Under the pieces are notes generated by a model that was given only the letters and a program-made list of their open reading frames with translations, was not told the origin of the DNA and searched no databases. The translations under genes were made by a program, and so were the position numbers. 64,000 bases of DNA, taken from assembly GCA_010093515.1 (NCBI GenBank), contig MU001693.1:331170-395169 (forward strand), given 5' to 3'. This document shows positions 53,746 through 63,238 of the stretch, in pieces. Position 1 is the first letter of the stretch; the number at the start of each line of letters is the position of its first letter. The DNA is from Lineolata rhizophorae. Its lineage: Eukaryota; Ascomycota; Dothideomycetes; Lineolatales; Lineolataceae.

Positions 53746-55986
53746 ATGCCGCCCAAGCGGAGCGCCGGCGCGGCGGGTTTCCCTCCGCCGCCCGGTCGCA
53801 ACGTTAGGATGCGGGCCGTGAGCCCACCGGCGCGGCAAATGGCCGCCGCCTCCCCCTCTCCTTCCTCCTCTTCCTCCTCCATCTCTTCCTCCTCCTCAAC
53901 CGCCGCCCCCTCTCCTCCTCCCGCCGCCTCTCCTCCCGCCGCCATCTCCTCCTCCCCTCCCTCCATCTCCTCCTCCTCTCCCGCCATCTCCTCTCCCGCC
54001 GCCTCCTCCACCGCCGCCGCCACCACCTCCTCCTCTCCCGCCGCCACCACTTCCTCCGACACCGCGGCCGCCAGCGATGTCGCCTCGCCATCTTCCTCCT
54101 CCGCCCCCGCTTCACCTTCGTCGACCGCCGCGGGAGCGGCCGGCGTCGCGGCCGATGCTGCCGCAGCTGCCATCTCGCCTCCGCCAGGCCCGCCCGTCAC
54201 GGACTCGGACGAGGCCGACGACATCGCGGAGGCCATGGCGGCCTCGATGGCAGATCGGTTCGGCCCGCCGGCCGCCTCCCCCGAGGCGGGACCGGGCCCC
54301 AGGACAGCGGCATTCCGCCGCCGCGTGGCGATGATGCGCGAGGTCCGCGCCCAGTTCCGGGCCGGCCTCCGCCGCCAGCGCGCCATCATTCGCGCGCAGT
54401 CTGCCGCGGCCCCGGTTCCGCTTCAGGCGGTCCCTCCCCCTAACGTCCCGCCGCCCGCCGCCGCGGCCCCGGCCGAGGCCCCATCTCCGGCGACGATGTT
54501 CGCCGCAAGGCTCGGCCGGCCCGGTGGGCGTGCACCAAACCCCTCTCCTCGGAGCCCGCCGGGCGGGATCCCCCAGCCCACCCGGTCGGAGCTGCAGACG
54601 GCAGCGGCCCGGTCTCCTTCCCGCGCACCTCTCCCGCCGACGCGTCGCCGCCAGAGGAGCGCGACGCCGGCTCCTGCCGCCGCGCCCTCGGCCACTCCAG
54701 AGGCGCCCTCGCGCCCTCGCCGCGCTGCCGCTGCCGCCGCCGCGGCGGCTAATACCGCCATCCTTCGCCCGGTGACGGGCAAGCGCCGTCGCGGCGGTGC
54801 CGCTCCTTCTCCTGCCCCCGACGGCGTCGAGCCTGCATCGACCGGTCAGCCGCCTGTTACTCCGGCGGCTGCCGCCAGGCCGGCGGCGTCGCCCCTCTCC
54901 TCCCTGGGGGTGGCTTCGAGCCCAGCCACCCCTCGCCCAGTGGACAACACCGACAAAGACGACGACGACGAGCGCCCGACCAAGCGTGTCCACTGGGGCG
55001 ACCTCCCCGAAGCCAATGACGCCATCAGGTACACGCCCGAGTACTCTGGCTCGATCCCCTCCTCCGACTACTCGGACCGCTCCTCGACTTCTGAAGAAGG
55101 CTCCACGGAGTCTTCTAATGATGAGTCCTCTGACGAGGAGCCCGTGCGCCGTTCCTTGCGGGACGTCTTCGCGGCTCGCAAGGCCGCAGCGGCGACGGCC
55201 GATTCCGACTCTCCGGTCGGCGAAGCGCCGTCGGGACTTTCGGCTCTCGACGAGGCGCTTCTTGCCCTCGCCGATCCGGGCTCCGATGGCGTGTCCGAGG
55301 AGGCCAGGAGTTTCGACGAGGAGCTTCTGGCTCTCGCAGACCCTGGTAACTCCGAGGACAACGCCGACCTCGACGCGGAGCTTCTAGCTCTCGCCGACCC
55401 TAGTGGAGACTCGTCCCTCTACCTCTCCAGCCCACCCCCCTCATCACCCCCTCCAGTTGCCGGTACCGCGGTGGTGGACGACCTGGACGAGTCAGAGATT
55501 CCCTCTGGCGTAGACTCCGTGGGCGCTCCAGCTGCCGCGGCCGGCCCTCCGAACCCATGGGGTTCGGAGTGGTCTAGCTTTCTAACTCCGCCCCGCATTC
55601 CTCGCGCCAACCCATCGGGGTCGCCGTCATCGAGCGGGTCGTCGGATTCGACCACGCCAACTGCTGCCGGTTCCGCCCGCCGCGTCCCGGCTTCGCCACG
55701 CGAACCCCTCCCGAGCCAGCATTCGCAGCCGCCGGCCCCAACCTTTGATGCCTTCCTCGCGCGCATTGAGGGGTGGGTGTCAGAGGAGGACCGGGTGAGC
55801 GCGAGGCACGGGAGGGACGTGTGGCGGAGTCTGGCCGTTGGTGGGCGAACCTTGGCGCGGGAGGTTAGGAACATCCGACGCACTCGAGCGGTGGCGGAGG
55901 CCCTGATCGGGTTGGCACTCCGTGAGGAGGAGCGTTTGCGGGGACAGGCCGATGCCTGGGAGGAGTTCGCGGACCAACTGGGCTGA
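53746..55986 (+). CDS. Ala/Pro/Ser-rich disordered protein, unknown
   Basis: A single open frame of 746 codons starts at ATG 53746 (CCACGATGCC). The frame is open further upstream to 53587, but that part is Thr/Pro from an AAC repeat and starts in a weaker context. I do not recognise the protein. Residues 1-140 are Ser/Pro/Ala runs. An Arg/Ala-rich segment around 180-215 (RRRVAMMREVRAQFRAGLRR) may be helical and basic. The sequence TKRVHWGDLP (Arg 414 to Trp 417) fits the RVxF PP1-docking pattern. A short acidic unit LLALADPG/S occurs three times (about 504-550). The last 80 residues (FDAFLARIEGWVSEEDRVSA to WEEFADQLG) look like a folded helical domain. Strong triplet-periodic GC at wobble positions supports translation. 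Nuclear or regulatory roles are guesswork. Confidence 0.55.
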   Translation: MPPKRSAGAAGFPPPPGRNVRMRAVSPPARQMAAASPSPSSSSSSISSSSSTAAPSPPPAASPPAAISSSPPSISSSSPAISSPAASSTAAATTSSSPAATTSSDTAAASDVASPSSSSAPASPSSTAAGAAGVAADAAAAAISPPPGPPVTDSDEADDIAEAMAASMADRFGPPAASPEAGPGPRTAAFRRRVAMMREVRAQFRAGLRRQRAIIRAQSAAAPVPLQAVPPPNVPPPAAAAPAEAPSPATMFAARLGRPGGRAPNPSPRSPPGGIPQPTRSELQTAAARSPSRAPLPPTRRRQRSATPAPAAAPSATPEAPSRPRRAAAAAAAAANTAILRPVTGKRRRGGAAPSPAPDGVEPASTGQPPVTPAAAARPAASPLSSLGVASSPATPRPVDNTDKDDDDERPTKRVHWGDLPEANDAIRYTPEYSGSIPSSDYSDRSSTSEEGSTESSNDESSDEEPVRRSLRDVFAARKAAAATADSDSPVGEAPSGLSALDEALLALADPGSDGVSEEARSFDEELLALADPGNSEDNADLDAELLALADPSGDSSLYLSSPPPSSPPPVAGTAVVDDLDESEIPSGVDSVGAPAAAAGPPNPWGSEWSSFLTPPRIPRANPSGSPSSSGSSDSTTPTAAGSARRVPASPREPLPSQHSQPPAPTFDAFLARIEGWVSEEDRVSARHGRDVWRSLAVGGRTLAREVRNIRRTRAVAEALIGLALREEERLRGQADAWEEFADQLG

Positions 55987-56930
55987 ACGGATGGGAGGGG
56001 AGAGAGTGCATGTGGAGAGGGGGACTTGTGAACCTAGGGGGAGGCGAAGAATCGTGGGTTACGTTGGGGAGTAAGGAAAGGCTAGACGAAAGGGCGGAGC
56101 TTGTTGGTGGATTAGGTAGTAGGGAAGGTTAATAGGGAGGAGGAGAACTGTGGGAGAAGGATGAGCAGAGGGGGTTAAAAGACAAAGGGGGAGGAGACGA
56201 AGGTGAAGACGAAGAAGAAGACAGAGGAGGAGCTCGAAGTTTTGGAAGTTTTATTTCTTTTTCATTTCTTTTCTTTTCTTTCTAACCCCCCCCTCCCGGG
56301 TTGTATTTGCGTCTCTTTCTGTTCTGCGAGAAAAAAAGAAAAAACCAAAAAAATCATAAAATTAAAAAGACAAAAGAAAGGGGAGAGAGGAGACTGTAAT
56401 TGCTGTTTTTGTATTTTTATTTGTATTTGCCTTTCTTTTTTTATTTAAAAAAACAAAAAAAAACCATAAAATTTGAAAGACAAAAAAAAAGGGGTGAAGA
56501 GAGACGAAGGAGTTTTGGTTTTCTTTTTTTTTTTCTTTTTTCTTTAATTTTTGAAGGAGGGAGGGGGGGTGGTTGTTTGTTTTGCTTCTTCTTTTTTTTT
56601 TTTTTTTTTTAATTTTGTCGTATGGTGTCCCGAGTAGAAACTTGATGGTCGATGGCGACTGGGGATTGGGGCCCCCCCTAAGCTTCGGCCAAGGATAATC
56701 AACGACGTCGATAAACCGGGCGGAAAAGGACTGCCCGGCAAGACCCTTGGAGTTGCAATATCCCTGGAGCCGGTTACCCGGCTCGCATGTGCATCGTGCC
56801 TGGGGGCACACATAGCGCGAGCAGACATTGCTGCACAGCATGCAGCCGGGAGCCGGTTTCCTTTACCTATCGTCGACACATCTCCAAGTTGGACATCCAG
56901 CGAGGCCATAGAAGCGGGCCAAAAAAGGAT
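55987..56930. other. purine-rich and homopolymer-rich 3' flank
   Basis: 56000-56230 is G/A-rich on plus. 56240-56640 has T- and A-runs, including about 19-20 T at 56592-56610. A segment of about 55-60 bp is duplicated: 56335-56390 and 56448-56512 share ACCA..ATAAAATT..AAAGACAAA..GGGG. No gene is seen. Confidence 0.5.
56335..56512. repeat. degenerate tandem duplication, about 112-bp period
   Basis: Two copies of an A-rich block (AAAAAACCA...CATAAAATT...GAAAGACAAAA...GGGG...GAGAGA), each preceded by a T-rich block containing TTGTATTTG, lie about 112 bp apart. They immediately precede the 147-bp array and may share its replication-slippage history. Confidence 0.5.
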
Positions 56931-58115
56931 CCTCTCAACATCCGCGAATAAGAAAGGGTGAACAAAGCGGCGAGACTCTTGGAGACAACAAAACTCCATA
57001 AAATGGCCGTCTCGGCCGGTTTCATGCGCATTCTCCTGGCGACATATAACGAAACCTGGTCGAACAATCGAGAAGGTTCGAAGAGAATCCTCGATCACAT
57101 GCATTGACCAGAAAACGGCGGAATTGGAGTGGTTGACCAAAGACGAGACCCGTGGAGGCAAAATCCTCTAAATCGACTATTGCGACCGGCTTCGACGCAG
57201 CGCGTTTGGCGGCACACGGCGTAGGCAGGCGTAATCATCCTCGGGGAGGTTCGAAGAGAATCCTCGACCACATGGATGAACTAGACAAACATGCGAGATT
57301 CGACAAGGCCCAAGATTTATAAATCGACTGTTCCAGCTGGCTCCAGTGTATAGTGTTTGGCGGCACACTGCACAGGCAGGAAAAATAGTCGGGGAGGTTC
57401 GAAGAGAATCCTCGACCAGATCGATTAATCAGGCAGACATCGAGATTCAAGGAGGCTCGAATTTTCATAAATCAACTATCCCGACTGGAATGTGCGCGTG
57501 GTGTTTGGCGGCCCACGGCGCAGGCAGACATAATCATCGAGGAGGTTCGAAGAGAATCCTCGATGCCATCGATCAACCAGACAGGCCGCAAGATTGGAGG
57601 ACGCACAAATTTCATAAACCGAATATCACGACCGGCTTCAGCGCATCGTGCTTAGCGGCACACGGCGCAAGTAGGCGCGATTATCGAGGAGGTTCGAAGA
57701 GAATCCTCGACAGCATCGGTTAACCAAACGGCGAGATCCGAGGAGAGGCAGAAATTTCATCAATCGACTATTGCGACTGGCATATGCGCGTGGTGTTTGG
57801 CGGCACACACGACGCAGGTAGGCGCAATATCGGGGAGGTTCGAAGAGAATCCTCGATAGCATCGATTAACGAAACAGCGAGATTTGAGGAGGCGCAGATC
57901 TTTATAAATCGACTATTTCGACCGGCATATGCGCGTGGTGTTTGGTGGCACACACGTCGCAGGCAGGCACAATCATCGAGGAGGTTCGAAGAGAATCCTC
58001 GACAACATCCATCCACCGGACGGCGAAATTCTAGGAGGCGTAGATTTCCATAAATTGGCTTCCCTAACCGGCATATGCGCGTGGTGTTTGGCGGCCCACG
58101 ACGCAAGCAGGTATG
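56930..58115. repeat. tandem array, about 147-bp unit, about 8 copies
   Basis: The core GGTTCGAAGAGAATCCTCGA begins at 57075, 57248, 57396, 57544, 57691, 57837 and 57983, i.e. spacings of 173, 148, 148, 147, 146 and 146. A more diverged unit precedes the first core (from about 56930), and the last unit ends at about 58115 without a new core. Each unit also holds TTCATAAATCGACTAT-like text and GTGGTGTTTGGCGGC followed by CACACGGCGCAGGCAGGC. In most copies CGAGGA before the core pairs with TCCTCG in it, giving a small hairpin. Open frames through the array are by-products: they overlap on both strands. No similar block was seen elsewhere in the window. Confidence 0.9.
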
Positions 58116-58189
58116 GCGGCACTGCCTTAGCTCGGGACGGGTGTTGTGTTCCATCATTGTGGAGTCCCTCGACCGCAGATTTCGACGTG

Positions 58190-58640
58190 AGGAGAGACGG
58201 GTCGGAGCAGCAGAGGCTTCTTGATTATCAGAGGAGACTTGACCTAGAGGAGACACGAAACCAGAGAAAGCTTGAACCAAAGGAGACTTGACCTTAGAGG
58301 AGACTTGAAACAGCGGAGACCCAAATCAGAGGAGATCTAAAACCAAGGGGAATTTGAACCGGCGAAATCATTGAACCCGAGAAGACATCGTCTTGGAGGA
58401 GACACCCAACGTGCAGAGCCCAACCAGAGGAGACATTGGACTAAAGACGTGGAGCGTGGAAAGAACTTAAAGCTCACGTCTGGTGTTGCTGTTCGAATGA
58501 AGTGTTGTTGGACAAGAATGGTCGAAGTAAGAACGAGAGAAATACAAAGGAACTGAAGACTTTGGAGCATGGGAGAACTTGAAACACATGGTCGGCCCTA
58601 GACCAGAATGGACCAAGGAAGAAATGAGAGATGGAAAGGA
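58190..58640. repeat. degenerate GAGGAGACTTGAA minisatellite
   Basis: Directly after the 147-bp array, a motif close to GAGGAGACTTGAAACC recurs at least ten times with irregular spacing of about 20-35 bp (for example 58230, 58250, 58284, 58300, 58332, 58398, 58426). Copies are diverged. No coding interpretation is convincing. Confidence 0.6.
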
Positions 58641-60426
58641 AAAGAGTGGACTTTGCTGAGGTGGCTCTGCGCCTCACATAGGAGGAAACAAGGAAGGCAA
58701 AGACCTCTGAGACTTATTTGGGTTGCTGTTTGATGTTTTGCGGTATCGGAACATTTATGGAAAGTAATGGAAAGGAAATGGGATGGGAGACACAAAATGT
58801 CAAATCCCTCGGAGATACCCTTGGTTGTCTGGATTTCTTCTGATTGTGTTGAGAACGGCTTTAGCCTCTCGTTCGGGCGCAAAGAACTTAGGAAGGGATG
58901 GGACAAAGATCCCTTGTGTTTGTCGTTGCTTTTTTCTGTATGTTGTGTTGCATGATAGTTCTGAGGCGGCCTTGGGCCTCTGTTCTGAGAGAAATGAAGC
59001 CTTCCTTCTCTCGAAATTAGTGTCGTGGTAATAGTGCTTGATGTGAACCGTGGCACATAAGGGGAATGATATCAGGCAGTCCCTTTCTCGGCAATGATTC
59101 GTCAGAATGCATTCCTCTTGCGTATTTTTCGAACGATTTGAAGAAACGGGGCATGTTGTTGAAAAGCCCCAACTACCTGCAGTATATTGCACATGCAGGT
59201 TAATGAAAGTATTGCAGCTCTATATACAATAAAGAAGTTTTGCGTGAGTATCAAGGTGGAAAAGGCCACCCCATAGCTACTAGAGGCGATAAAAGAATCT
59301 TCTTATAGAATAAGCTGACAGTAGAAACGCAAGACATGCGAGATGAGAAAAAAAAAAGTAAAACTAAGCTATTGGTAGTGTAGGAAGTGTGACACCTCGA
59401 CACAAGACACTGCCAAACATGAGAAAACAGGCGAAAGACCAGTGAGAAACCTAAAGGATCTTGGATGTAGAAGATCAAGCACTATGGCGGAAACCTGAGA
59501 ACCAGAGACGTCTTAGGTTCTCCACGACGCTGTCCACTTATTCGTAACGATAACGATGGAAAGGGCTCACGAATAGCGGCCAAGCTCAACAAAGCTAGAG
59601 AGAACTAAGAACAGACGTATTTCACAGTCCGGTCCACAGACCTAAGCCGTAAAGCCCTCCAGGTTCCCGTGACGTCTTCAGGCTTAGGTCAGGCAGTATA
59701 ATTCGGGCGGAAGCCAGCTTGCGCACCAAGACAAGCTGCACGAATACATGGGTAGTTAAGCAAAGGGAACGATGACGCCGGCACCACAAGAGCGCTTTCG
59801 TAGTTTCGCAAGTTTCTGGCGATCACAAGCGGCCGACGCGTACGCGAAGTGAAGTCGAGGCTCCGGCAAAATCCTTATCCGAGCACGTGCGCGCCCGGCA
59901 CCGGAAGCCGGAAGAACAGTCCTTCCTCGCAGCCCCTCGAGCCGTTGTGCGGACGGCAGAGCTCGCCCGAGGCGCCTCCAAAGCTTTCGCCCGCAACCCC
60001 CGGCCCCACATGCACGCGGAGCCTAGGCTCTTCGCAGCTGCGGAGAGCGCGCCGCTTCGCGCATGGCCCTGACAGGTGGCGGCGGCGACGATCCGACGGG
60101 AGCCGCTCGGGAATCGCACAGGCGGGACTTCGTTTCTCGTGACACAGTCTTGCTTCTTTTTGGATTTTTCTCGGGGTGCGCAAACGTCGATGTTATCCAA
60201 TTGAAGCAAGACGAAATTGGTTCAATGCGGTAGTAAGAGTTGGATTGCGCACATCTAGTGAGCGAACTACCAATTTTGTCTCGCTACTTTCTCGTGTCTA
60301 TTCTCTGCGTCGTCAAGTCGTATGCATTTCTAGACGTGTCTTGTAACTTCGTTTTCTTTTGCTATTCCGCGGTGTCAACCACCTGTTCATCCCACCTCCC
60401 GTCTCCCTGAAACCCTTCAATCAACC
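58641..60426. other. intergenic, no gene supported
   Basis: 58640-59250 has open frames on both strands without domains. 59250-59750 is mixed. 59820-60120 is GC-rich. 60180-60426 is the AT-leaning 5' flank and leader of the CoA-transferase gene, with a CT-rich stretch just before ATG 60427. Confidence 0.4.
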
Positions 60427-61808
60427 ATGCCTCGCGCCGCTCTCGCACCGCTCGCCGCGGCCTCATCCCAGCTCCTAGTTCCATCCCCAGCCTCGCGACT
60501 TGTGCAACGGCGCCTGGCAGCAGCAGCAACCGCAGCTCGATGGCCGCGCCTCGCGTCGCAGCGCAACTTTGCGTCCGTGACGCCCACGGCCACCTCGTCA
60601 AAAGGGTCTCTTCCGCTCGAGGGCATCAAGGTGTTGGACCTGACGCGGGTGTTAGCGGGGCCATACTGCACGCAGATCCTAGGCGACCTTGGGTACACCC
60701 CCCCCCACTCCTCCTCCTCTAACTTTCCACCCCTATTAAAGTCTGCCCTCGCACTAACAGCAAAGCGCCGGCGATGCAGCGCCGAAGTGGTCAAGGTCGA
60801 GCACCCTGAGCGCGGCGACGACACGCGGGCGTGGGGCCCACCCTACGCCGGGTACACGGACGGGCGCGACGGCACCGGCGAGAGCGCGTACTACCTGTCG
60901 GTGAACCGCAACAAGAAGTCGCTGGGGCTGTCGTTCAAGGAGTCGGAAGGGCAGAGCATCGTGCGCGAGCTGGCCAGGAAGGCCGACGTCTTCGTCGAGA
61001 ACTACCTGCCCGGCAGCCTGAAGAAGTACGGGCTCGACTACGCGTCGCTGAAGGAGCTGAACCCGCAGCTCATCTACGCGAGCATCACGGGCTACGGCCA
61101 GTTCGGGCCGTACAGCGACCGCGCGGGCTACGATGTCATGGTGGAAGCGTACGTGCTCGTATTCCGACAGAGTCCCCCCTCAGAGGCGAGCTAGCTCACA
61201 CGGCCACTCTAGCGAAATGGGCCTCATGCACATAACCGGAACGCGGGACGGCCCGCCCGTCAAGGTCGGCTGCGCCGTCACCGACCTCACCACGGGCATG
61301 TACACGGTGAACAGCGTGCTGGCGGCCATCATCGAGCGGGCGCGGTCGGGCGAGGGCCAGCAGCTGGACGTCTGCCTGTCCGACTGCCAGGTGGCGACGC
61401 TGTCCAACATGGCGCAGTCGGTGCTGGTGACGGGCCGGCGCGACAAGGGCCGCTGGGGCACGGCGCACCCGTCCGTGGTGCCCTACCAGGCCTTCAAGAC
61501 CAAGGACGGCAACTTCCTCGTCGGCGGCGCCAACGACCGCCTCTTCGGCATCCTCTGCGGCGGCCTCGGCAGGCCCGAGTGGGCCCGGGACGAGCGCTTC
61601 GCCGTCAATAGCGCGCGCGTCGCCAACAGGGGCGTGCTGGAGAAGTGGATCGAGGACGTGACGGTGACCAAGACGACGGCCGAGTGGGAGGAGATTTTCG
61701 AGGGCACCGGGCTGCCGTTCGCAAAGGTTAACGATTTGATGGATACGGTCAATCACAAACACGGTGAGTTATACGCCCGTCCTAGACTTGGAAAAAGGGA
61801 TTTTTTTT

Positions 61809-61850
<42 letters not shown>

Positions 61851-62099
61851 ATATATTTTCAAGAAGCTAACGAGGCATTGGTTGCAGTGCGTGCGCGCAA
61901 CATGATTGTCCAGGTCGATCATCCAAGCTGCGGTCCGATGGAACTGATCAACACCCCCGTCAAGTGGTCGCGGTCGAAGCCGTCGATTAGGAGCCCGCCG
62001 CCGACGCTGGGCGAAAACACGGACGAGGTGTTGAGGGAGCTGCTGGGCAAGAGCGAGGCTGAGATTCAGGAGTTGAGAGCCCACGGAACCGTGGCGTAA
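60427..62099 (+). CDS. family III (CaiB/BaiF) CoA-transferase, SUGCT-like
   Basis: Predicted succinate-hydroxymethylglutarate (glutarate) CoA-transferase, which moves CoA from succinyl-CoA to a dicarboxylic acid, in mitochondria. Four exons (60427-60692, 60780-61148, 61213-61763, 61888-62099) give 465 residues. Residues 1-50 are Ala/Arg-rich without acidic residues, a mitochondrial presequence. Then come [35 protein letters not shown] (spanning the first junction), [53 protein letters not shown] (Asp 207 aligns with the family's catalytic Asp), [27 protein letters not shown], and a C-terminal [25 protein letters not shown] is preferred over racemase or formyl-CoA transferase because of the GLMHITG and [15 protein letters not shown] text. 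Intron 1 contains a C-run, intron 3 a TA microsatellite. Followed by SCOT on the same strand. Confidence 0.88.
61815..61857. repeat. TA dinucleotide microsatellite in an intron
   Basis: A run of about 13 TA units interrupted by CATG, preceded by a T-run (61801-61809), fills most of intron 3 of the CoA-transferase gene. The true acceptor lies downstream (GTTGCAG at 61881-61887). A nearer CAAG at about 61860-61863 would change the frame. Confidence 0.85.
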
Positions 62100-63238
62100 G
62101 GGAAAAAGCCCGGATAGGCTGGGGCAAGTTGGATATTCTTTTTGCTCTTCAAAGCGTCGGCATTTTGAACTTGGTTGGAGACATGGCCGTTTTGGAAGCA
62201 TTGACTCGCGGCGCTTTTCAGTAGAGGATCTCCTTGGCTATCTTGTATTGGGCATCATCGATGTATTTAAGGTTGCTCATGTTATTCTAAGAAAATTGTC
62301 ATTGTAATCGGGTTTAATAAGATTGAGGCAAATAGTCTGCCCACTGCACGTTGTTCATGCTCAAAGGACATTCCCCAATCAGTCGCATCCGCAGCCTCAT
62401 CCTATCGTACGCCAGCTTCGAACCTCGCCGAACGACACATGCCCTTTGCACGTGCCTCGCGTCTCGTCCTGGACGCGCGCTCACGTGCAGTGTGGGGCGC
62501 CAATTAACGGCGGCCGGAGCCGTCGGGGTCGCGCCCGATGCGCGTCTGCCCCGCACCCGCCTCCGCCGGCATGTGGGCGGCTTCTACCCGCGGCTACATA
62601 CCGTCTGCCACCAAATCCGGTGTGGATTCGGCTTGTCGCCGCCGCCGCCACAAGGCCCGGGTCTGCGAGCGCTTGCGGCCGGTCCCGTGACTGGCGCGGG
62701 ACGTGCAGGGTCCAGTCTCGCTCTGCGGTGCGGCCGCTCTCTTTTGGAGAAAGGCGGGAAGGGGGGTGAGGGAGCTCGACTGCTGGCTGCTCAGGGCCCG
62801 AGATGCGCCGACACCGGACCCCACCCTATCCGAAGCGAATGCCGAGCTTCCAACCGTCTTGGGTTTGGTTGGAGACGAGGTCATCGGCGCGCGTGTGGAT
62901 ATTCTCTTTCCCGCAGCGCGAAAGCCGTCCTACTCATTCCTAGCTTCCCTTTCCTTTCCTTTCCTTTTCGTTTTTTGTTGAGTTGCCACAAAGAGATTTT
63001 CTCCCGAAAATCAGTGGAGTGGGACGAAGGGAGCTTTTCATCGAGCGGGGCGCATTTCTGTTTTGGATTTCCACTTCAATTGCTAGCTACCCCTTCCCTG
63101 AATTTGATTTCACAGGTTCGATGTGGAGAAGGTGGTAGTTGGGGAACCTCGCGCCACGAAGCGGCAGCCACCATAGTAAACACAGGTCCAACCTCCCCAC
63201 TCCTCACCACCACCACCATCACAACCACCACAACCACA
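62100..63238. other. intergenic between the two CoA-transferase genes
   Basis: Holds the 3' flank of the SUGCT-like gene and the promoter/leader of the SCOT gene. A frame in phase with SCOT is open back to about 62351, but the text before 63239 has no presequence character or homology, so it is regarded as leader. 62940-62985 is a T/C-rich tract. Confidence 0.5.

Noticed and set aside
54112-54993. 293-codon antisense frame within the disordered ORF
   Set aside because: Arg/Gly-rich mirror of a GC-wobble coding sequence. The sense frame has the better composition and start.
57768-58280. 170-codon minus-strand frame and similar frames in the array
   Set aside because: The frame simply reads through the 147-bp repeats. 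Frames exist on both strands and shift between units.
59823-60209. 128-codon minus-strand frame upstream of the CoA-transferase gene
   Set aside because: Overlapping frames on both strands in a GC-rich patch, no domain. More likely promoter or leader sequence.
62351-63238. Upstream continuation of the SCOT frame
   Set aside because: Open but without homology. ATG 63239 is followed immediately by a typical mitochondrial presequence.
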